Shown: positions 1 through 9,477 of the stretch, piece after piece
How positions within the stretch are numbered: the stretch's first letter is position 1
Layout of the letters: each line of letters starts with the position of its first letter
Source: Methanococcoides burtonii DSM 6242
GTDB taxonomy: Archaea > Halobacteriota > Methanosarcinia > Methanosarcinales > Methanosarcinaceae
Direction of reading: 5' to 3'
Assembly: GCF_000013725.1 (NCBI RefSeq)
Contig: NC_007955.1
Location: 2,201,579-2,265,578, forward strand
Length of the DNA stretch: 64,000 nt
Position numbers and translations under genes: made by a program
Notes under the pieces: model-generated
What the model saw: the letters and a program-made list of their open reading frames with translations, nothing else
Told to the model about the DNA's origin: nothing
Databases searched by the model: none

Positions 1-21
1 TGCATGCGTAAAAAAGAGCTA

Positions 22-1197
22 TCATAATCCATCGACGAAATTGCCTATCCTATCAAGGGCTTCCTTGATGTCTTCTCTTGATGCTGCATATGCACATCTG
101 AGGAAGCCATCTCCTGTGTCTCCGAAGATATTCCCTGGGATTGTCACTACCTTATACTCATTAAGCAGTCTTTCTGCAAATTCATCGGCTGAAAGTCCTG
201 TGCTGCTTATTGCCGGGAATGCATAGAATGCACCTCTTGGGTTGAAGCAATCAAGTCCTATCTTGTTCAGGCCGCCGACAATTAGCTTTCTGCGGCGATT
301 GTACTCTCTGGCCATCTTCTCCACTTCTTCCTCGCCATTGCGAAGGGCTTCAATAGCTCCTATCTGGGCAGTTATCGGGGCGCAAATCATGGTGTACTGG
401 TGGATAAGCATCATTGCATCAATGATCTCTTTCGGTGCAAGGGCGTATGCCATCCTGAATCCTGTCATTGCATATGCTTTTGAAAATCCATTAAGTAGAA
501 TGGTACGGTCGCGCATGCCTTCAAGTGAGGAGAAGCAGGTATGGGTCCCTTCGTAGGTAAGCCTTTCATACACTTCATCCGATATCATCAGGATGTTGTG
601 TTCCACAATGACATCTGCGATGGCCTCGAGGTCACTTTTGTCCATTGTAGCGCCGGTGGGGTTATTGGGATAATTTATGATGACCGCTTTTGTCTTGTTG
701 GTTATTGCGGCTCTGATCTCATCTGCTGTTATCTTGAAGTCATTCTCTGGCCTGGCACCAAGGGTCACAGGGACTCCGCCTGCAAAGATGATGGCTGGTA
801 CGTAGGCGACATATGAAGGCTGTACGACGATTATCTCGTCTCCGGGGTTGACTATCGCTCTGATCGCAAGGTCGAGTCCTTCGCTGACTCCAGCGGTGAC
901 AAGGATCTCAGTCTCAGGTTCATAGTAAACATTATGTCTTCGGGTATAGTGTTTTGAGAGCTCTTCGCGAAGTTCCATAAGTCCATAGTTGGAAGTGTAG
1001 GATGTTTCTCCATACTCGATAGAGTGTATGCACGCTTCCCTTATGTGCCATGGTGTCACATAATCCGGTTCTCCCACTCCTAGGGTGATCACGTCTTCGC
1101 TATCTGATACTAGGTCAAAGAACTTTCGGATACCTGATGGTGGTACCTTTTGCATTCGGTTTGCTATGAATTGAGAGGGTTTGCATTGTGTTCTCAA
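22..1197 (-). CDS. Class I/II pyridoxal-phosphate aminotransferase
   Basis: This is a fold-type I PLP aminotransferase of 391 residues, a normal length for the aspartate aminotransferase-like group. It would move an amino group between an amino acid and a 2-oxo acid in the cytoplasm. The PLP lysine lies in SKAYAMTGFR near residue 240. NYPNNPTG near residue 175 and SDEVYERL near residue 206 are the cofactor and substrate motifs. The start is a TTG at 1197, preceded at good spacing by GGAGG. The gene lies directly downstream of an Lrp/AsnC regulator on the same strand, 48 bp away, so the two are probably co-transcribed and the regulator may sense an amino acid. The family is certain from sequence; the exact substrate (aspartate, alanine or aromatic amino acid) cannot be read from it. 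Confidence 0.93.
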   Translation of the reverse strand: MRTQCKPSQFIANRMQKVPPSGIRKFFDLVSDSEDVITLGVGEPDYVTPWHIREACIHSIEYGETSYTSNYGLMELREELSKHYTRRHNVYYEPETEILVTAGVSEGLDLAIRAIVNPGDEIIVVQPSYVAYVPAIIFAGGVPVTLGARPENDFKITADEIRAAITNKTKAVIINYPNNPTGATMDKSDLEAIADVIVEHNILMISDEVYERLTYEGTHTCFSSLEGMRDRTILLNGFSKAYAMTGFRMAYALAPKEIIDAMMLIHQYTMICAPITAQIGAIEALRNGEEEVEKMAREYNRRRKLIVGGLNKIGLDCFNPRGAFYAFPAISSTGLSADEFAERLLNEYKVVTIPGNIFGDTGDGFLRCAYAASREDIKEALDRIGNFVDGL

Positions 1198-1245
1198 GAT
1201 CGATTCCTCCGATCAAATTAGAAAAAGCAGATCTGCGAGGATCTC

Positions 1246-1737
1246 TTATGGTGAGACAACGAGCTTTTTCACTTTCTCTGGTTCATCAAGGACCAATCCA
1301 TCTTCCTTATAGGTCTTCAAAACAAAGTGTGTGGAAGTGCTCTGGACCTGTTCCTGTGTCGCTATCTTCTCCGCTACAAAGAAGGCGACCTGTTTCATGG
1401 ATTTGCCTCGCACTGTCATTGCGATGTCATGTTCGCCTGAAAGTAACCTTACTGAACGTACTTCAGGGAACTTATAAAGTCTCTCGGCAATTGCCTGATA
1501 TCCAAGTTTGCGTTCAAGGCTTATCTTAATCTCGATAATAGCATACACATAGTCATCACCTGCCAGGTCCCAATCGATAATGGTCTTGTACTTGCGAATG
1601 ATCTTTGCTTTCTCAAGGTACTCGATCTTTTGCTTGACCTCATCGGCTGTCATGCCTGTAAGGGTTGCTATTTCTACTGGGCTTGTTCTTGCATCATCTG
1701 AAAGGATTTCCAGTATGTTGCGTGTTTGCTCATCCAT
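1246..1737 (-). CDS. Lrp/AsnC-family transcriptional regulator
   Basis: This 163-residue protein has an N-terminal winged helix-turn-helix (residues about 1-60, including SPVEIATLTGMTADEVKQKI) followed by an alpha/beta RAM effector-binding domain (about 70-150). It is a feast/famine-type DNA-binding regulator that normally forms dimers or octamers and responds to amino acids. AAGGTG lies just upstream of the ATG and serves as ribosome binding site. It precedes the aminotransferase gene in the same direction and probably controls that gene and itself. Family assignment is firm; the effector is unknown. Confidence 0.93.
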   Translation of the reverse strand: MDEQTRNILEILSDDARTSPVEIATLTGMTADEVKQKIEYLEKAKIIRKYKTIIDWDLAGDDYVYAIIEIKISLERKLGYQAIAERLYKFPEVRSVRLLSGEHDIAMTVRGKSMKQVAFFVAEKIATQEQVQSTSTHFVLKTYKEDGLVLDEPEKVKKLVVSP

Positions 1738-1768
1738 GCCTTGAACACCTTTGAGTGTATAAAATGAA

Positions 1769-1791
1769 TGATCGGGTAATTTACTCGATCA
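1769..1791 (-). terminator. Hairpin over the S8e stop codon
   Basis: TGATCG at 1769-1774 pairs with CGATCA at 1786-1791, and the interior GTA and TAC can extend the stem. The hairpin overlaps the S8e stop codon and is followed on the minus strand by an A/T-rich stretch. It may end or protect the S8e transcript before the lrp gene. This is inferred from sequence only. Confidence 0.4.
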
Positions 1792-2158
1792 ATATTGCGT
1801 TGACAACTCCATCCTGTCCAGGGCGGCTTGTAACACGTGCATTGCCTGCAGCGGTCTGAATTACTGATCCTTTTGTGATGATATTACGCCTGACGTAGTG
1901 TGCATTTGCTGCGTTGTCAACAACGGTTTCGATAGCAGATACTATTGTCTTTCCATCAGCTGGATTTGTCACGTTTGCAATATTTTCCTGAAGGAGCCTT
2001 ACTTTTCTATTTCCGCCATGGGTTGGAACGTTCTTCCTCTTCGTGTCGTTCACGTGGGTTGCTGCAGGTTCACGGCCAAGTTCGAACTTCCTCTTTCCGC
2101 GTGCAGATTTAAGCTTTGCTCCTGTGTATTTCCTTCTAGATCTTCCCTGGAATTGCAT
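1781..2158 (-). CDS. rps8e: Small ribosomal subunit protein S8e
   Basis: This 125-residue, very basic protein matches archaeal S8e (eS8), a component of the small ribosomal subunit absent from bacteria. The N-terminus [20 protein letters not shown] is the family signature, and the central [11 protein letters not shown] segment is also typical. GAGGACT upstream serves as ribosome binding site. The gene stands alone between rnz, which is divergent, and lrp. An A/T-rich stretch upstream (about 2165-2235) holds TATA-like sequences. Confidence 0.96.
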   Translation of the reverse strand: MQFQGRSRRKYTGAKLKSARGKRKFELGREPAATHVNDTKRKNVPTHGGNRKVRLLQENIANVTNPADGKTIVSAIETVVDNAANAHYVRRNIITKGSVIQTAAGNARVTSRPGQDGVVNAILIE

Positions 2159-2340
2159 TATTAGTCCTCGTATTTATTATAGTAAGGTAAATTTTTATTA
2201 TTATAATATAGGTTAATAGGATTTCCTTTACTAATAGGATTCTATATGAACTTTTCGAGCCATTGGCTTTGTCCATTCAATTGAGTAGTCCATATAGGTG
2301 TGATAACAGATAAATAATTCTATCGCATTGTATCCTTTAC

Positions 2341-3258
2341 ATGCTCAAAGTTACATTCTTAGGTACGGGTGGTTCCTTGCCGACAACGAACCGCAACCCT
2401 TCAGCGATCATGCTCAACAGAGAAGGGGAACTTATTATGTTTGATTGCGGTGAGGGTGCACAACAGCAGATGATGCGCGCAAAGACTGGAATGATGAACT
2501 TATCCTCTATATTTATAACTCATTTCCATGCAGACCACATACTCGGAATACCCGGTCTGGTTCAGACAATGTCTTTTCAGGGTCGCACCGAACCATTGAC
2601 AATATATGGTCCGGAATGGGTGGAAGAATTCGTGAAAATTCTCTCTGCAATAGGTTACTACAAATTGAAGTTTGAAATAAAGGCAGTAAAGCTTAAAAGT
2701 GGTACCTCGGTAAAGCGAGATGGTTACTCTGTTATTGCTTTAAAGACCGATCATAACATTCCAAGTATTGGTTTTGCTCTTGTTGAAGATGAGCGCCCTG
2801 GAAGATTTGATCGTGATAAGGCCATTGCTCTTGGTGTCCCGGTAGGTCCCCTCTTTTCAAAACTGCACCATGGTGGTTCGGTCGAAGTAGATGGGAATAT
2901 CATCTCAGCCGAGGATGTCGTAGGTGAACCACGCCCTGGCCGAACTGTTGTTTACTCTGGTGATACGCGTCCGTGCCTTGATGTCCTCGAAGCAAGTGTT
3001 GGTGCTGACCTGTTGATACATGACAGCACACTTGCTGACGACATGCTCGATTGGGCAAAAGAGGCCATGCATTCAACAGCAGGTGAAGCTGCTGCTTTGG
3101 CTAAGAAAGCAGGTGTCAAAAAGCTTGTATTAACTCACATAAGTTCAAGATATTCAGACGATGCAACTCTGCTTCTGAACGATGCAAAAGCGATATTCGA
3201 GGACGTAGTGATCGCCGAGGATCTTTTGGTTATCGAGGTTCCCTTTTGTGATGTTTAA
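2341..3258 (+). CDS. rnz: Ribonuclease Z (tRNA 3'-end endonuclease)
   Basis: RNase Z cuts the 3' trailer from precursor tRNAs. The 305-residue protein is a short-form enzyme with a metallo-beta-lactamase fold. FLGTGGSLPT at the N-terminus and the zinc motif THFHADHILG at residues about 60-70 are clear, followed by further metal ligands at SGDTRP (about 217), HDST (about 229) and LTHISSRY (about 264). The exosite insertion lies around residues 150-180. A TATA-like element (GATAAATAATT, about 2305-2316) lies about 30 bp before the ATG, and no Shine-Dalgarno sequence is seen, so the mRNA may be leaderless. Confidence 0.95.
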   Translation: MLKVTFLGTGGSLPTTNRNPSAIMLNREGELIMFDCGEGAQQQMMRAKTGMMNLSSIFITHFHADHILGIPGLVQTMSFQGRTEPLTIYGPEWVEEFVKILSAIGYYKLKFEIKAVKLKSGTSVKRDGYSVIALKTDHNIPSIGFALVEDERPGRFDRDKAIALGVPVGPLFSKLHHGGSVEVDGNIISAEDVVGEPRPGRTVVYSGDTRPCLDVLEASVGADLLIHDSTLADDMLDWAKEAMHSTAGEAAALAKKAGVKKLVLTHISSRYSDDATLLLNDAKAIFEDVVIAEDLLVIEVPFCDV

Positions 3259-3330
3259 CATCTCTGGTCAGGTACCAAACCATTTTAATATGTTGTTCAA
3301 CAATCTTCTATATGTTGGTTGGTGCGGGCT

Positions 3331-4041
3331 ATGTTAGGTGAAGAACATACGTATGAGTCTCCCACGATTGGGGTTACGGTTGAGGGGGCAAACAGGAAAT
3401 CGATTCGAAAACACATCATTGATCCTTATCATATCGATGAATTCAATGATATAATTTCAAAGGTAGCATCTCTGAAAGACAGGGATGTCCAGATATCAAA
3501 AGGTATCAATAAGATCACTACCAAAGTTTGTAATACTGCGGTAAATCTTGCAAAAGAAGAAGGGGATATTCCTTTGAATCGTATCGATCAGGCTATCGCT
3601 TTGAACTTTGCCAGCTCAAAGGACATTGAGCATGATATTAACCGTTTGATATCTGAAAAGATGAATTTTGGGCAGATGTTCCACTATCCTGAAAAATTCC
3701 GTTATGATCATACTCGCAAAAAGGACCTGGTTCCTCGTAAAATACCGGAGAACAAGAAACTTGGCATAAACGTCAATTATGCCATTGAAGCATTCTTTAC
3801 ACAGAAATCTTCTCAAAACAAATGGAACCTTATCATAAATCATGAATGGTTTGAGCTTAGCACAGAACAACGTTTTGAAGTGGCACCGGAAATGCTTCCT
3901 GGTGGTATGGAATATGGGTCAAATGCAGGCGTTGTGAATATTAATAATTTCGTAACTATTCAGCCACCTTTGCGTGCTAAAATCCCCCCACCTCAATTTA
4001 TTTCATCTTCTGACATGGATTTTTACGAAAAAAGTAAGTAG
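3331..4041 (+). CDS. Hypothetical protein next to an IS66 transposase
   Basis: I do not recognise this 236-residue protein. The reading frame also allows a TTG start 12 bp upstream (3319), but the ATG at 3331 seems better. It is charged and soluble, with no signal peptide or membrane segment. A helical middle region (DRDVQISKGINKITTKVC, then LNRIDQAIALNF) precedes a C-terminal part rich in aromatic and proline residues that ends in FYEKSK. The frame ends only 60 bp before the transposase start, so the C-terminus may have been altered by the insertion. A short palindrome, TTGTTCAACAA, lies at 3293-3303 in the promoter region. Confidence 0.55.
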   Translation: MLGEEHTYESPTIGVTVEGANRKSIRKHIIDPYHIDEFNDIISKVASLKDRDVQISKGINKITTKVCNTAVNLAKEEGDIPLNRIDQAIALNFASSKDIEHDINRLISEKMNFGQMFHYPEKFRYDHTRKKDLVPRKIPENKKLGINVNYAIEAFFTQKSSQNKWNLIINHEWFELSTEQRFEVAPEMLPGGMEYGSNAGVVNINNFVTIQPPLRAKIPPPQFISSSDMDFYEKSK

Positions 4042-4100
4042 TAGCATTCTATTTAAGTTCACACCCAAAAAATCAATTGGTTTTGCCAAACAGGAGGTGA

Positions 4101-5582
4101 ATGAACACGAAACGCAAAGAAATCCTAGCAGTTTATGAACAAGGTCCCGAAGCAGTTGTCACTCTTGTCACTACATTGTACGACATCATTGCTGAACAAC
4201 AAAGGATCATAGAACTACAAGCTGCCAGAATAACCGAACTCGAAGAACGAGTTAAAAAATTGGAAGAGCAACTCAAAAAAAACAGCCGAAACAGCAGTAA
4301 ACCACCTTCAACTGATGTTTTTATTAATGAGAAACCAAAAACAAAAAGCAGACGAAAAAAGAGTGGAAAGAAACCAGGTGGTCAGAAAGACCATCCTGGA
4401 ACTACTCTCAGAATGGTAGATGTTCCTGACGAAGTTATAATTCACAAAGTACACAAATGTAGCAATTGTGAAAGATCGCTTGAAGATATAGAAGTTAAAG
4501 ATCATGAAAAAAGGCAAGTATTTGACATACCTCCCATTAAACTTCAAGTAACAGAACATCGTGCTGAAATCAAGTCCTGTCCTCACTGCGGTTGCAAGAA
4601 CAAAGCTACTTTTTCAGAAAAGGTTAAACAACCCACGCAATATGGCTTGCGTCTTGCATCATTAGCAGTCTACTTACATGATTATCAATTACTTCCTTAT
4701 GAACGCAGCTGTGAATTGCTAGCTGATGTTTGTGGATGTGAAATAAGTCCCGCTACTTTGGCCAGGGCAGAAAAGACATGTTTTGAAAAACTTGAAGATT
4801 TCGAACAGCAGATCAAGAACTTCTTAATAGAATCTCCTGTGATAAATTGTGATGAAACTGGTATGAGGATAGAAGGAAAACGACAGTGGTTACATGTTGC
4901 TTCTACAAACAAAATGACATGTTATTATCCTCATCAAAAAAGAGGCTCTGACGCAATGAATGCGATGGGAATCTTACCAAATTTCAATGGTACAGTAGTT
5001 CATGATTTCTGGAAATCATATTACAAATATGATTGTGATCATTCGATCTGTAATGCTCATCTATTGCGAGAATTAACAAGTGTAAGCGAGAACGATAATC
5101 AATTGTGGTCAAAAGCTATGAATATTCTACTTATTGATGTCAAAAAGTCAGTTGACCAGATCCGAGGAATGTCTGGTTGTATGAAACCAGAGAGAATTAA
5201 AGAGTTTGAAGATTGGTACGGCCAGATTATTCATATTGGGATAGAAGAAAATCCTCAACTTCAAGCCAAATCAAAGAAGCGAGGAAGAACTAAACAAACC
5301 ACAGCAAAAAATCTGCTGGATCGGTTTATTGGTTATAAAAATGATATTCTCAGGTTTATGCATGATCTAAAAGTTCCATTTGAGAATAATCTTGCAGAAA
5401 GGGATGTGAGAATGATGAAAGTACAGCAGAAGATATCGGGTACATTCCGAAGTATGCAAGGAGCATTAATTTTCTCGCGGGTAAGAAGTTACATTTCTAC
5501 TGTTAAGAAGAATCAGATTCCTGTGATGGATGCAATTCGAAATGCAATTGCTGGAATGCCATTTATTCCAACAATTGTTTGA
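4101..5582 (+). CDS. IS66-family transposase
   Basis: This 493-residue protein is a complete IS66 (TnpC-like) DDE transposase. It has an N-terminal leucine-rich coiled coil (about 30-65, ARITELEERVKKLEEQLK), a basic proline-rich linker, a zinc-finger region (CSNCERSL near 115 and CPHCGCK near 159) and a catalytic core. The probable catalytic residues are D in NCDETGMR (about 251), D in VVHDFWKSYY (about 300) and E in NNLAERDVRMMK (about 434). AGGAGGTG gives a strong ribosome binding site. No tnpA or tnpB accessory genes are nearby, as is common for archaeal copies. I could not fix the ends of the element: no convincing 8-bp target duplication was found. The frame is intact, so it may be active. 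Confidence 0.93.
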   Translation: MNTKRKEILAVYEQGPEAVVTLVTTLYDIIAEQQRIIELQAARITELEERVKKLEEQLKKNSRNSSKPPSTDVFINEKPKTKSRRKKSGKKPGGQKDHPGTTLRMVDVPDEVIIHKVHKCSNCERSLEDIEVKDHEKRQVFDIPPIKLQVTEHRAEIKSCPHCGCKNKATFSEKVKQPTQYGLRLASLAVYLHDYQLLPYERSCELLADVCGCEISPATLARAEKTCFEKLEDFEQQIKNFLIESPVINCDETGMRIEGKRQWLHVASTNKMTCYYPHQKRGSDAMNAMGILPNFNGTVVHDFWKSYYKYDCDHSICNAHLLRELTSVSENDNQLWSKAMNILLIDVKKSVDQIRGMSGCMKPERIKEFEDWYGQIIHIGIEENPQLQAKSKKRGRTKQTTAKNLLDRFIGYKNDILRFMHDLKVPFENNLAERDVRMMKVQQKISGTFRSMQGALIFSRVRSYISTVKKNQIPVMDAIRNAIAGMPFIPTIV

Positions 5583-5730
5583 GCTTCTAATCTTTTTGTG
5601 TAAAGGTTGGTCATACAGGATTGATTATAGGTAGGCTGAATAGTTACATAATTTCTTTGATATGGATTCACTTCTTCAGGAATAGGATTGCGATCTCAAC
5701 ATCTTCGATCCGGTATGCTTCGATCTGCTA

Positions 5731-5814
5731 ATGAGGCATACTGTCCAAAAAATAAGTAGTGTGGACAAAAATGGTATCACACACATTTACGACATTGAAT
5801 GGATCGATGAATAA
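5731..5814 (+). pseudogene. Possible 3' remnant of a gene behind IS66
   Basis: A short plus-strand frame, open from about 5690 and with an ATG at 5731, ends at 5814 in NGITHIYDIEWIDE. Codon choice looks coding, but there is no start region and no ribosome binding site. It could be the tail of a gene lost when the IS66 element arrived, or a chance frame. Nothing else is visible in the interval 5583-5831. Confidence 0.25.
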
Positions 5815-5831
5815 GATGTGTTCTCATATGT

Positions 5832-6101
5832 TCAAAGTATGGTCCAGTCAATTTCGGTATCATTCTCATCGTAAAGGTGGACTTCAATGGACATCTCTTC
5901 GATATCGTATGGTAACTCCTTCACGCTAAGAAATAGTGAATCTCCTATCTCTTTAGTGAACCCTTCTGCTTTGACCCTGGCAAAATATACACGTCCACCG
6001 GAGTCAATATCTTCGACAACGACACCTTTCCATTGCTTCAGGTTATCAATTATGTTCACGATCTTGCATTCAAACCTGTCAGTTTCCTCTATGTTACTCA
6101 T
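5832..6101 (-). CDS. Small acidic hypothetical protein
   Basis: This 89-residue acidic protein of unknown function has the look of a small beta-barrel: alternating strands such as WKGVVVEDI, GRVYFARVKAEGF and SIEVHLYD. It follows the AMA-like AAA ATPase on the same strand after 40 bp and is probably co-transcribed with it. Its KQWKGVVVE stretch resembles KQWNGLVVN in the N-terminal domain of that ATPase, which may point to a shared fold. That link is inference from a short match. Confidence 0.6.
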   Translation of the reverse strand: MSNIEETDRFECKIVNIIDNLKQWKGVVVEDIDSGGRVYFARVKAEGFTKEIGDSLFLSVKELPYDIEEMSIEVHLYDENDTEIDWTIL

Positions 6102-6141
6102 AATATCACACTTGAGTTATAATGGTTGAAATTTTCATCTT

Positions 6142-7257
6142 TCATATATAAAGTCTATCCAATGCAGCAGTGTCTCCCTTTTTGGTCAGTTTGGAAATGA
6201 CACTATCAAAATAATCATGGCTTATAACTTCTTCATCATTCATTATTGCCTGATGCAATGCAGTTTTAAGCACCTTCTCTACAATATCTCTTCCTGAAAG
6301 CCCCTCTGTGAGCTTTGCTATTTTCTTCATATCTATATCCTTGACAGGTAGGGGGAATGTGTTGATATTCTTCTCGATTATCAAATAACGGTTTTGCTCA
6401 TCAGGAAGTGCAAACTCTATTTCTTCCTCGAATCTGCTCCTTACTGCCGGGTCAAGGCTGTTGGGACGGTTGGTTGCGGCAATGGTGCAAACTCCACGGC
6501 GTTCTACTATCCCATCCATTTCCGTTAGCAATGCATTGACTATCTCTGCGACATCGCCTCTGAGTTCCTGATTTCGCCTGTCCAGTGCTATCGCATCCAG
6601 CTCATCGATAAATATAATGCATGGCTGCATCTCTTCTGCTCTTTCATAAAGTTGATGGATATGTCGGGAACCTTCTCCTACGAACTCCCCTATAAGTTGG
6701 GTTGCTTTGATGGGCAGCAATGGAACTTCTGTTTTATTTGCAAGAGCTTTTGCAAGCATTGTCTTTCCTGTGCCAGATGGTCCAAAGAAAAGTATGTTTC
6801 TGGGAGCCCATTTGCCAAACTTTTCCGGCTCTTCCAAAAACCTCTCGATAAGCTTACATTTCTGCCGTGCTGAGCTCTGGCCTACAACGTCTTCAAAAGT
6901 GACATCTGACTTGAGTCCGGGGATATTCAATACTTTTTCTTCGTCATTGATGACTATGGTAGTCTTTATTCCTATGGATGAGGCAGGTGGTACTACCTCG
7001 ATTATCTTATACGCAAAATCCGGATACATCCGACGGTCGAACAAATATTCTCCCTCATTTACTACTAAACCATTCCACTGTTTCCTTGCATAATGTTCAA
7101 AGACCTCTGCGTTGTCTATCTCCGGATATTCATCAAGCATACTGCTAAGTGGATATCCCTGCGGTTTCAATATGACTAGTTCTGCAGAGTGTTCTGTAGG
7201 GTCTGCATCCTCTTCCCTTTCTCTTTTTTGTGTGGTCTTCTGGTTTGATCTGACCAT
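6142..7257 (-). CDS. AMA-like AAA ATPase with HbYX-type tail
   Basis: A 371-residue single-ring AAA ATPase. Residues about 1-110 form a non-ATPase N-domain (ending near the VVPP segment), and the AAA module follows: VVGQ region near 124, Walker A GPSGTGKT (about 159), Walker [12 protein letters not shown] (about 212), sensor-1 AATNRP (about 258) and an SRF arginine-finger region. The layout fits AMA, a PAN- and Cdc48-related unfoldase known from methanogens and Archaeoglobus. The protein ends in RLYI, so its last three residues, LYI, fit the hydrophobic-Tyr-X motif that docks ATPases on the 20S proteasome. It may therefore act as an alternative proteasome cap. PAN itself is encoded 5.4 kb away. 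The AAA assignment is certain; the AMA subfamily is likely. Confidence 0.85.
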   Translation of the reverse strand: MVRSNQKTTQKREREEDADPTEHSAELVILKPQGYPLSSMLDEYPEIDNAEVFEHYARKQWNGLVVNEGEYLFDRRMYPDFAYKIIEVVPPASSIGIKTTIVINDEEKVLNIPGLKSDVTFEDVVGQSSARQKCKLIERFLEEPEKFGKWAPRNILFFGPSGTGKTMLAKALANKTEVPLLPIKATQLIGEFVGEGSRHIHQLYERAEEMQPCIIFIDELDAIALDRRNQELRGDVAEIVNALLTEMDGIVERRGVCTIAATNRPNSLDPAVRSRFEEEIEFALPDEQNRYLIIEKNINTFPLPVKDIDMKKIAKLTEGLSGRDIVEKVLKTALHQAIMNDEEVISHDYFDSVISKLTKKGDTAALDRLYI

Positions 7258-7597
7258 ATTATCAGCTCTTTTTTATTAATAAAATGTAAGAGATCTATTA
7301 GATTGGGTCGATTTCCGGATGGTCTGTGAATTTTACTGAAGGTCCGTTTCAAATTATTATCTTTAGGAATGCGAACTATACCATCTCAATATATGACTTT
7401 AACGGGATGATTAATATATATTGAGTCGGTAATATATCAAAATATCATTTTATCAAACATAAATCTCAGGTAATTGGATAATTTTGGGCATGATATTTAT
7501 AGCCCCAATATAGATTTATTGGTGAACTTTCTAATTACCGCACATACTATATGTACCGTGGGCAGTTCAACGGAATTAAATCAAAAATATTACTAAG
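7258..7597 (+). other. Divergent intergenic region
   Basis: This 340-bp A/T-rich spacer separates the minus-strand AAA gene from the plus-strand response regulator. It holds several TATA-like stretches (TTAATATATATTGAG near 7412-7426, ATGATATTTATAG near 7489-7501). I see no ORF of coding quality, no RNA gene and no strong hairpin in it. Confidence 0.6.
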
Positions 7598-7606
7598 GTG
7601 GCAAGA

Positions 7607-7978
7607 ATGGCTCAAATATTGGTTGTAGAAGATAATCCTATGAATATGGAATTAACTGTGAATCTTTTAGAATCCTGGGGGTATGAAGTAGGTCAGGCAG
7701 AAGATGGTCCGATAGCTCTTGATAAAGTAAAAGAGGCTAAATATGACCTTATTCTTCTGGACATGCAACTTCCGAGAATGGATGGTCTTGAGGTGCTTTC
7801 TCACTTAAAGGAGGATTCGGAGACTGCAGGTATTCCTGTTGTAGCTCTTACTGCTCATTCAATGGCAGGGGACCAGGATAAATTCCTTGATGCAGGTTGC
7901 ACTGGCTACATTTCCAAACCTATCGATATCCATGAGTTCAAGAAGCGAATTGTGGAATTCCTTGTTGGAATTGCTTAA
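7607..7978 (+). CDS. Single-domain response regulator (CheY/DivK-like)
   Basis: This 123-residue receiver domain has no output domain. It shows the acidic pocket EDN near the N-terminus, the phosphoacceptor aspartate in [13 protein letters not shown] (about residue 52), the conserved threonine in VALTAHS (about 83) and the lysine in YISKPID (about 105). A GTG lies 9 bp upstream in frame, but AAGGTGG sits at proper spacing from the ATG at 7607. The hybrid kinase gene begins 17 bp after its stop, so the two are almost surely one operon and a phosphotransfer pair. Confidence 0.94.
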   Translation: MAQILVVEDNPMNMELTVNLLESWGYEVGQAEDGPIALDKVKEAKYDLILLDMQLPRMDGLEVLSHLKEDSETAGIPVVALTAHSMAGDQDKFLDAGCTGYISKPIDIHEFKKRIVEFLVGIA

Positions 7979-7995
7979 TTAGAGATATTGGTGTA

Positions 7996-9477
7996 ATGAT
8001 GCGTGGCGATTCTGCTACAAAGATACTGGTCGTCGATGACGAACCCCTGAATGTAGAGTTGATGGAGATATATCTCTCTCCGGATTATGAAATAATTTCT
8101 GCATATGGTGGCGTGGAAGGTCTTGAGAAGGTTGCAACTGAAAATGTTGATCTTATACTGCTTGACATAATGATGCCGGATGTTAGTGGTTTTGAAGTGT
8201 GTGAATCATTAAAGGCTGACCCCCGCTATCAATTAATTCCTATCATAATGGTAACAGCACTTTCTGGTAAGGACGATAAGATACGGAGTATTGAGGCAGG
8301 TGCTGATGACTTTCTTTCTAAACCTGTCGATAGATTGGAACTTGCAACACGTGTGCGTTCTCTTTTAAGAATAAGGCAGTTGAATGACAGGTTGGTGCAA
8401 CAAAGGGATCAGGCGCAAAACTATCTTGATGTTGCAGGCGTAATTCTTGTGGTAGTTGACAAATCTCAAAATATCACTCTTATCAACAAAAAAGGCTGCG
8501 ATATCCTTGGTGGTAGTGAAGATGAGATCCTTGGCAAGAATTGGTTTGATACTTTCCTTCCTGAAGGCCATGTTGAAAGTTCAAAGGCTATTTTTTTCAG
8601 TTTGCTCGATGGGGATTCAAATACCTATGAATATACTGAAACGGCTATACGTACTCTTGGCGGGGGAGAGCGTCTTATCAGTTGGCACCATGTCCTTATT
8701 TGGGATGAAGAAGGGAAAAACACATCGATTCTGAGTTCTGGTGAAGATGTTACTGAACGCAGGAGTGCTGAAGCTGCTTTAAAGAGGTATGCGGAGGAAC
8801 TTGAACATTCCAATGAGTTAAAGGATCTCTTTATTGACATTATCAGGCATGATCTTATGAATCCGGCAGGTTCCGTCAAAGGATTTACTGATATACTTTT
8901 AAAAAGGGGTAATTTCGAGGGCGAGAACCTTAAAATGCTCCATGCCATCAAGCGTGCTAATGCCAAGCTCATTGATATGATCGACAGCGCAGCTGCATTT
9001 GCAAAGGTCGAGTCGGTTTCACAAGTGAAGCTAAATACAATGGACCTTGGTGTGGTCTTAAGGAACGTCGTACATTCTCTGGGTCCGCAGTTGAAAGAGG
9101 CTGGAATTGAAGTATCTTTGCCACAGGATGGTGTTTATCCTGCATCAGTAGATTCGATGATAGAGGAGGTGTTCTTTAATCTGCTTTCCAATGCGGTGAA
9201 ATACAGTCCTGAGAATACTCGTATTACTGTGGAAATGGAGGATATTGGGAGTGGGTGGAAGGTAATGGTTCTGGATCAGGGATTCGGCATCTCCGATGAG
9301 GATAAAGCATTGGTCTTCGACCGGTTCAAGCGGTTGGATAAAGGGGGGATTAAAGGTACGGGGCTTGGTCTTGCGATAGTCAAGAGGATAGTTGACCTGC
9401 ATGGTGGTAAAGTAGGATTGAGTGACAATCCGTACGAAAAGGGAAGTATGTTCTGGGTGACCCTTAACAAAGCATGA
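7996..9477 (+). CDS. Hybrid sensor histidine kinase (REC-PAS-HisKA-HATPase)
   Basis: The 493-residue cytoplasmic protein starts with a receiver domain (about 8-125; phosphoacceptor D in [13 protein letters not shown]). A PAS domain follows (about 143-255), then the HisKA dimerisation domain with the phospho-histidine in IIRHDLMNP (about 287) and a HATPase domain (about 380-492; N-box [11 protein letters not shown]-boxes DQGFGIS and GTGLGLAIV). It has no membrane segment, so it probably senses an internal signal or is driven by phosphotransfer. The single-domain regulator gene sits directly upstream in the same operon. Confidence 0.93.
   Translation: MMRGDSATKILVVDDEPLNVELMEIYLSPDYEIISAYGGVEGLEKVATENVDLILLDIMMPDVSGFEVCESLKADPRYQLIPIIMVTALSGKDDKIRSIEAGADDFLSKPVDRLELATRVRSLLRIRQLNDRLVQQRDQAQNYLDVAGVILVVVDKSQNITLINKKGCDILGGSEDEILGKNWFDTFLPEGHVESSKAIFFSLLDGDSNTYEYTETAIRTLGGGERLISWHHVLIWDEEGKNTSILSSGEDVTERRSAEAALKRYAEELEHSNELKDLFIDIIRHDLMNPAGSVKGFTDILLKRGNFEGENLKMLHAIKRANAKLIDMIDSAAAFAKVESVSQVKLNTMDLGVVLRNVVHSLGPQLKEAGIEVSLPQDGVYPASVDSMIEEVFFNLLSNAVKYSPENTRITVEMEDIGSGWKVMVLDQGFGISDEDKALVFDRFKRLDKGGIKGTGLGLAIVKRIVDLHGGKVGLSDNPYEKGSMFWVTLNKA

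Noticed and set aside
4034-5647. Possible IS66 ends GTAA and TTAC
   Set aside because: The 8 bases outside each side do not match, so the boundaries are not supported.
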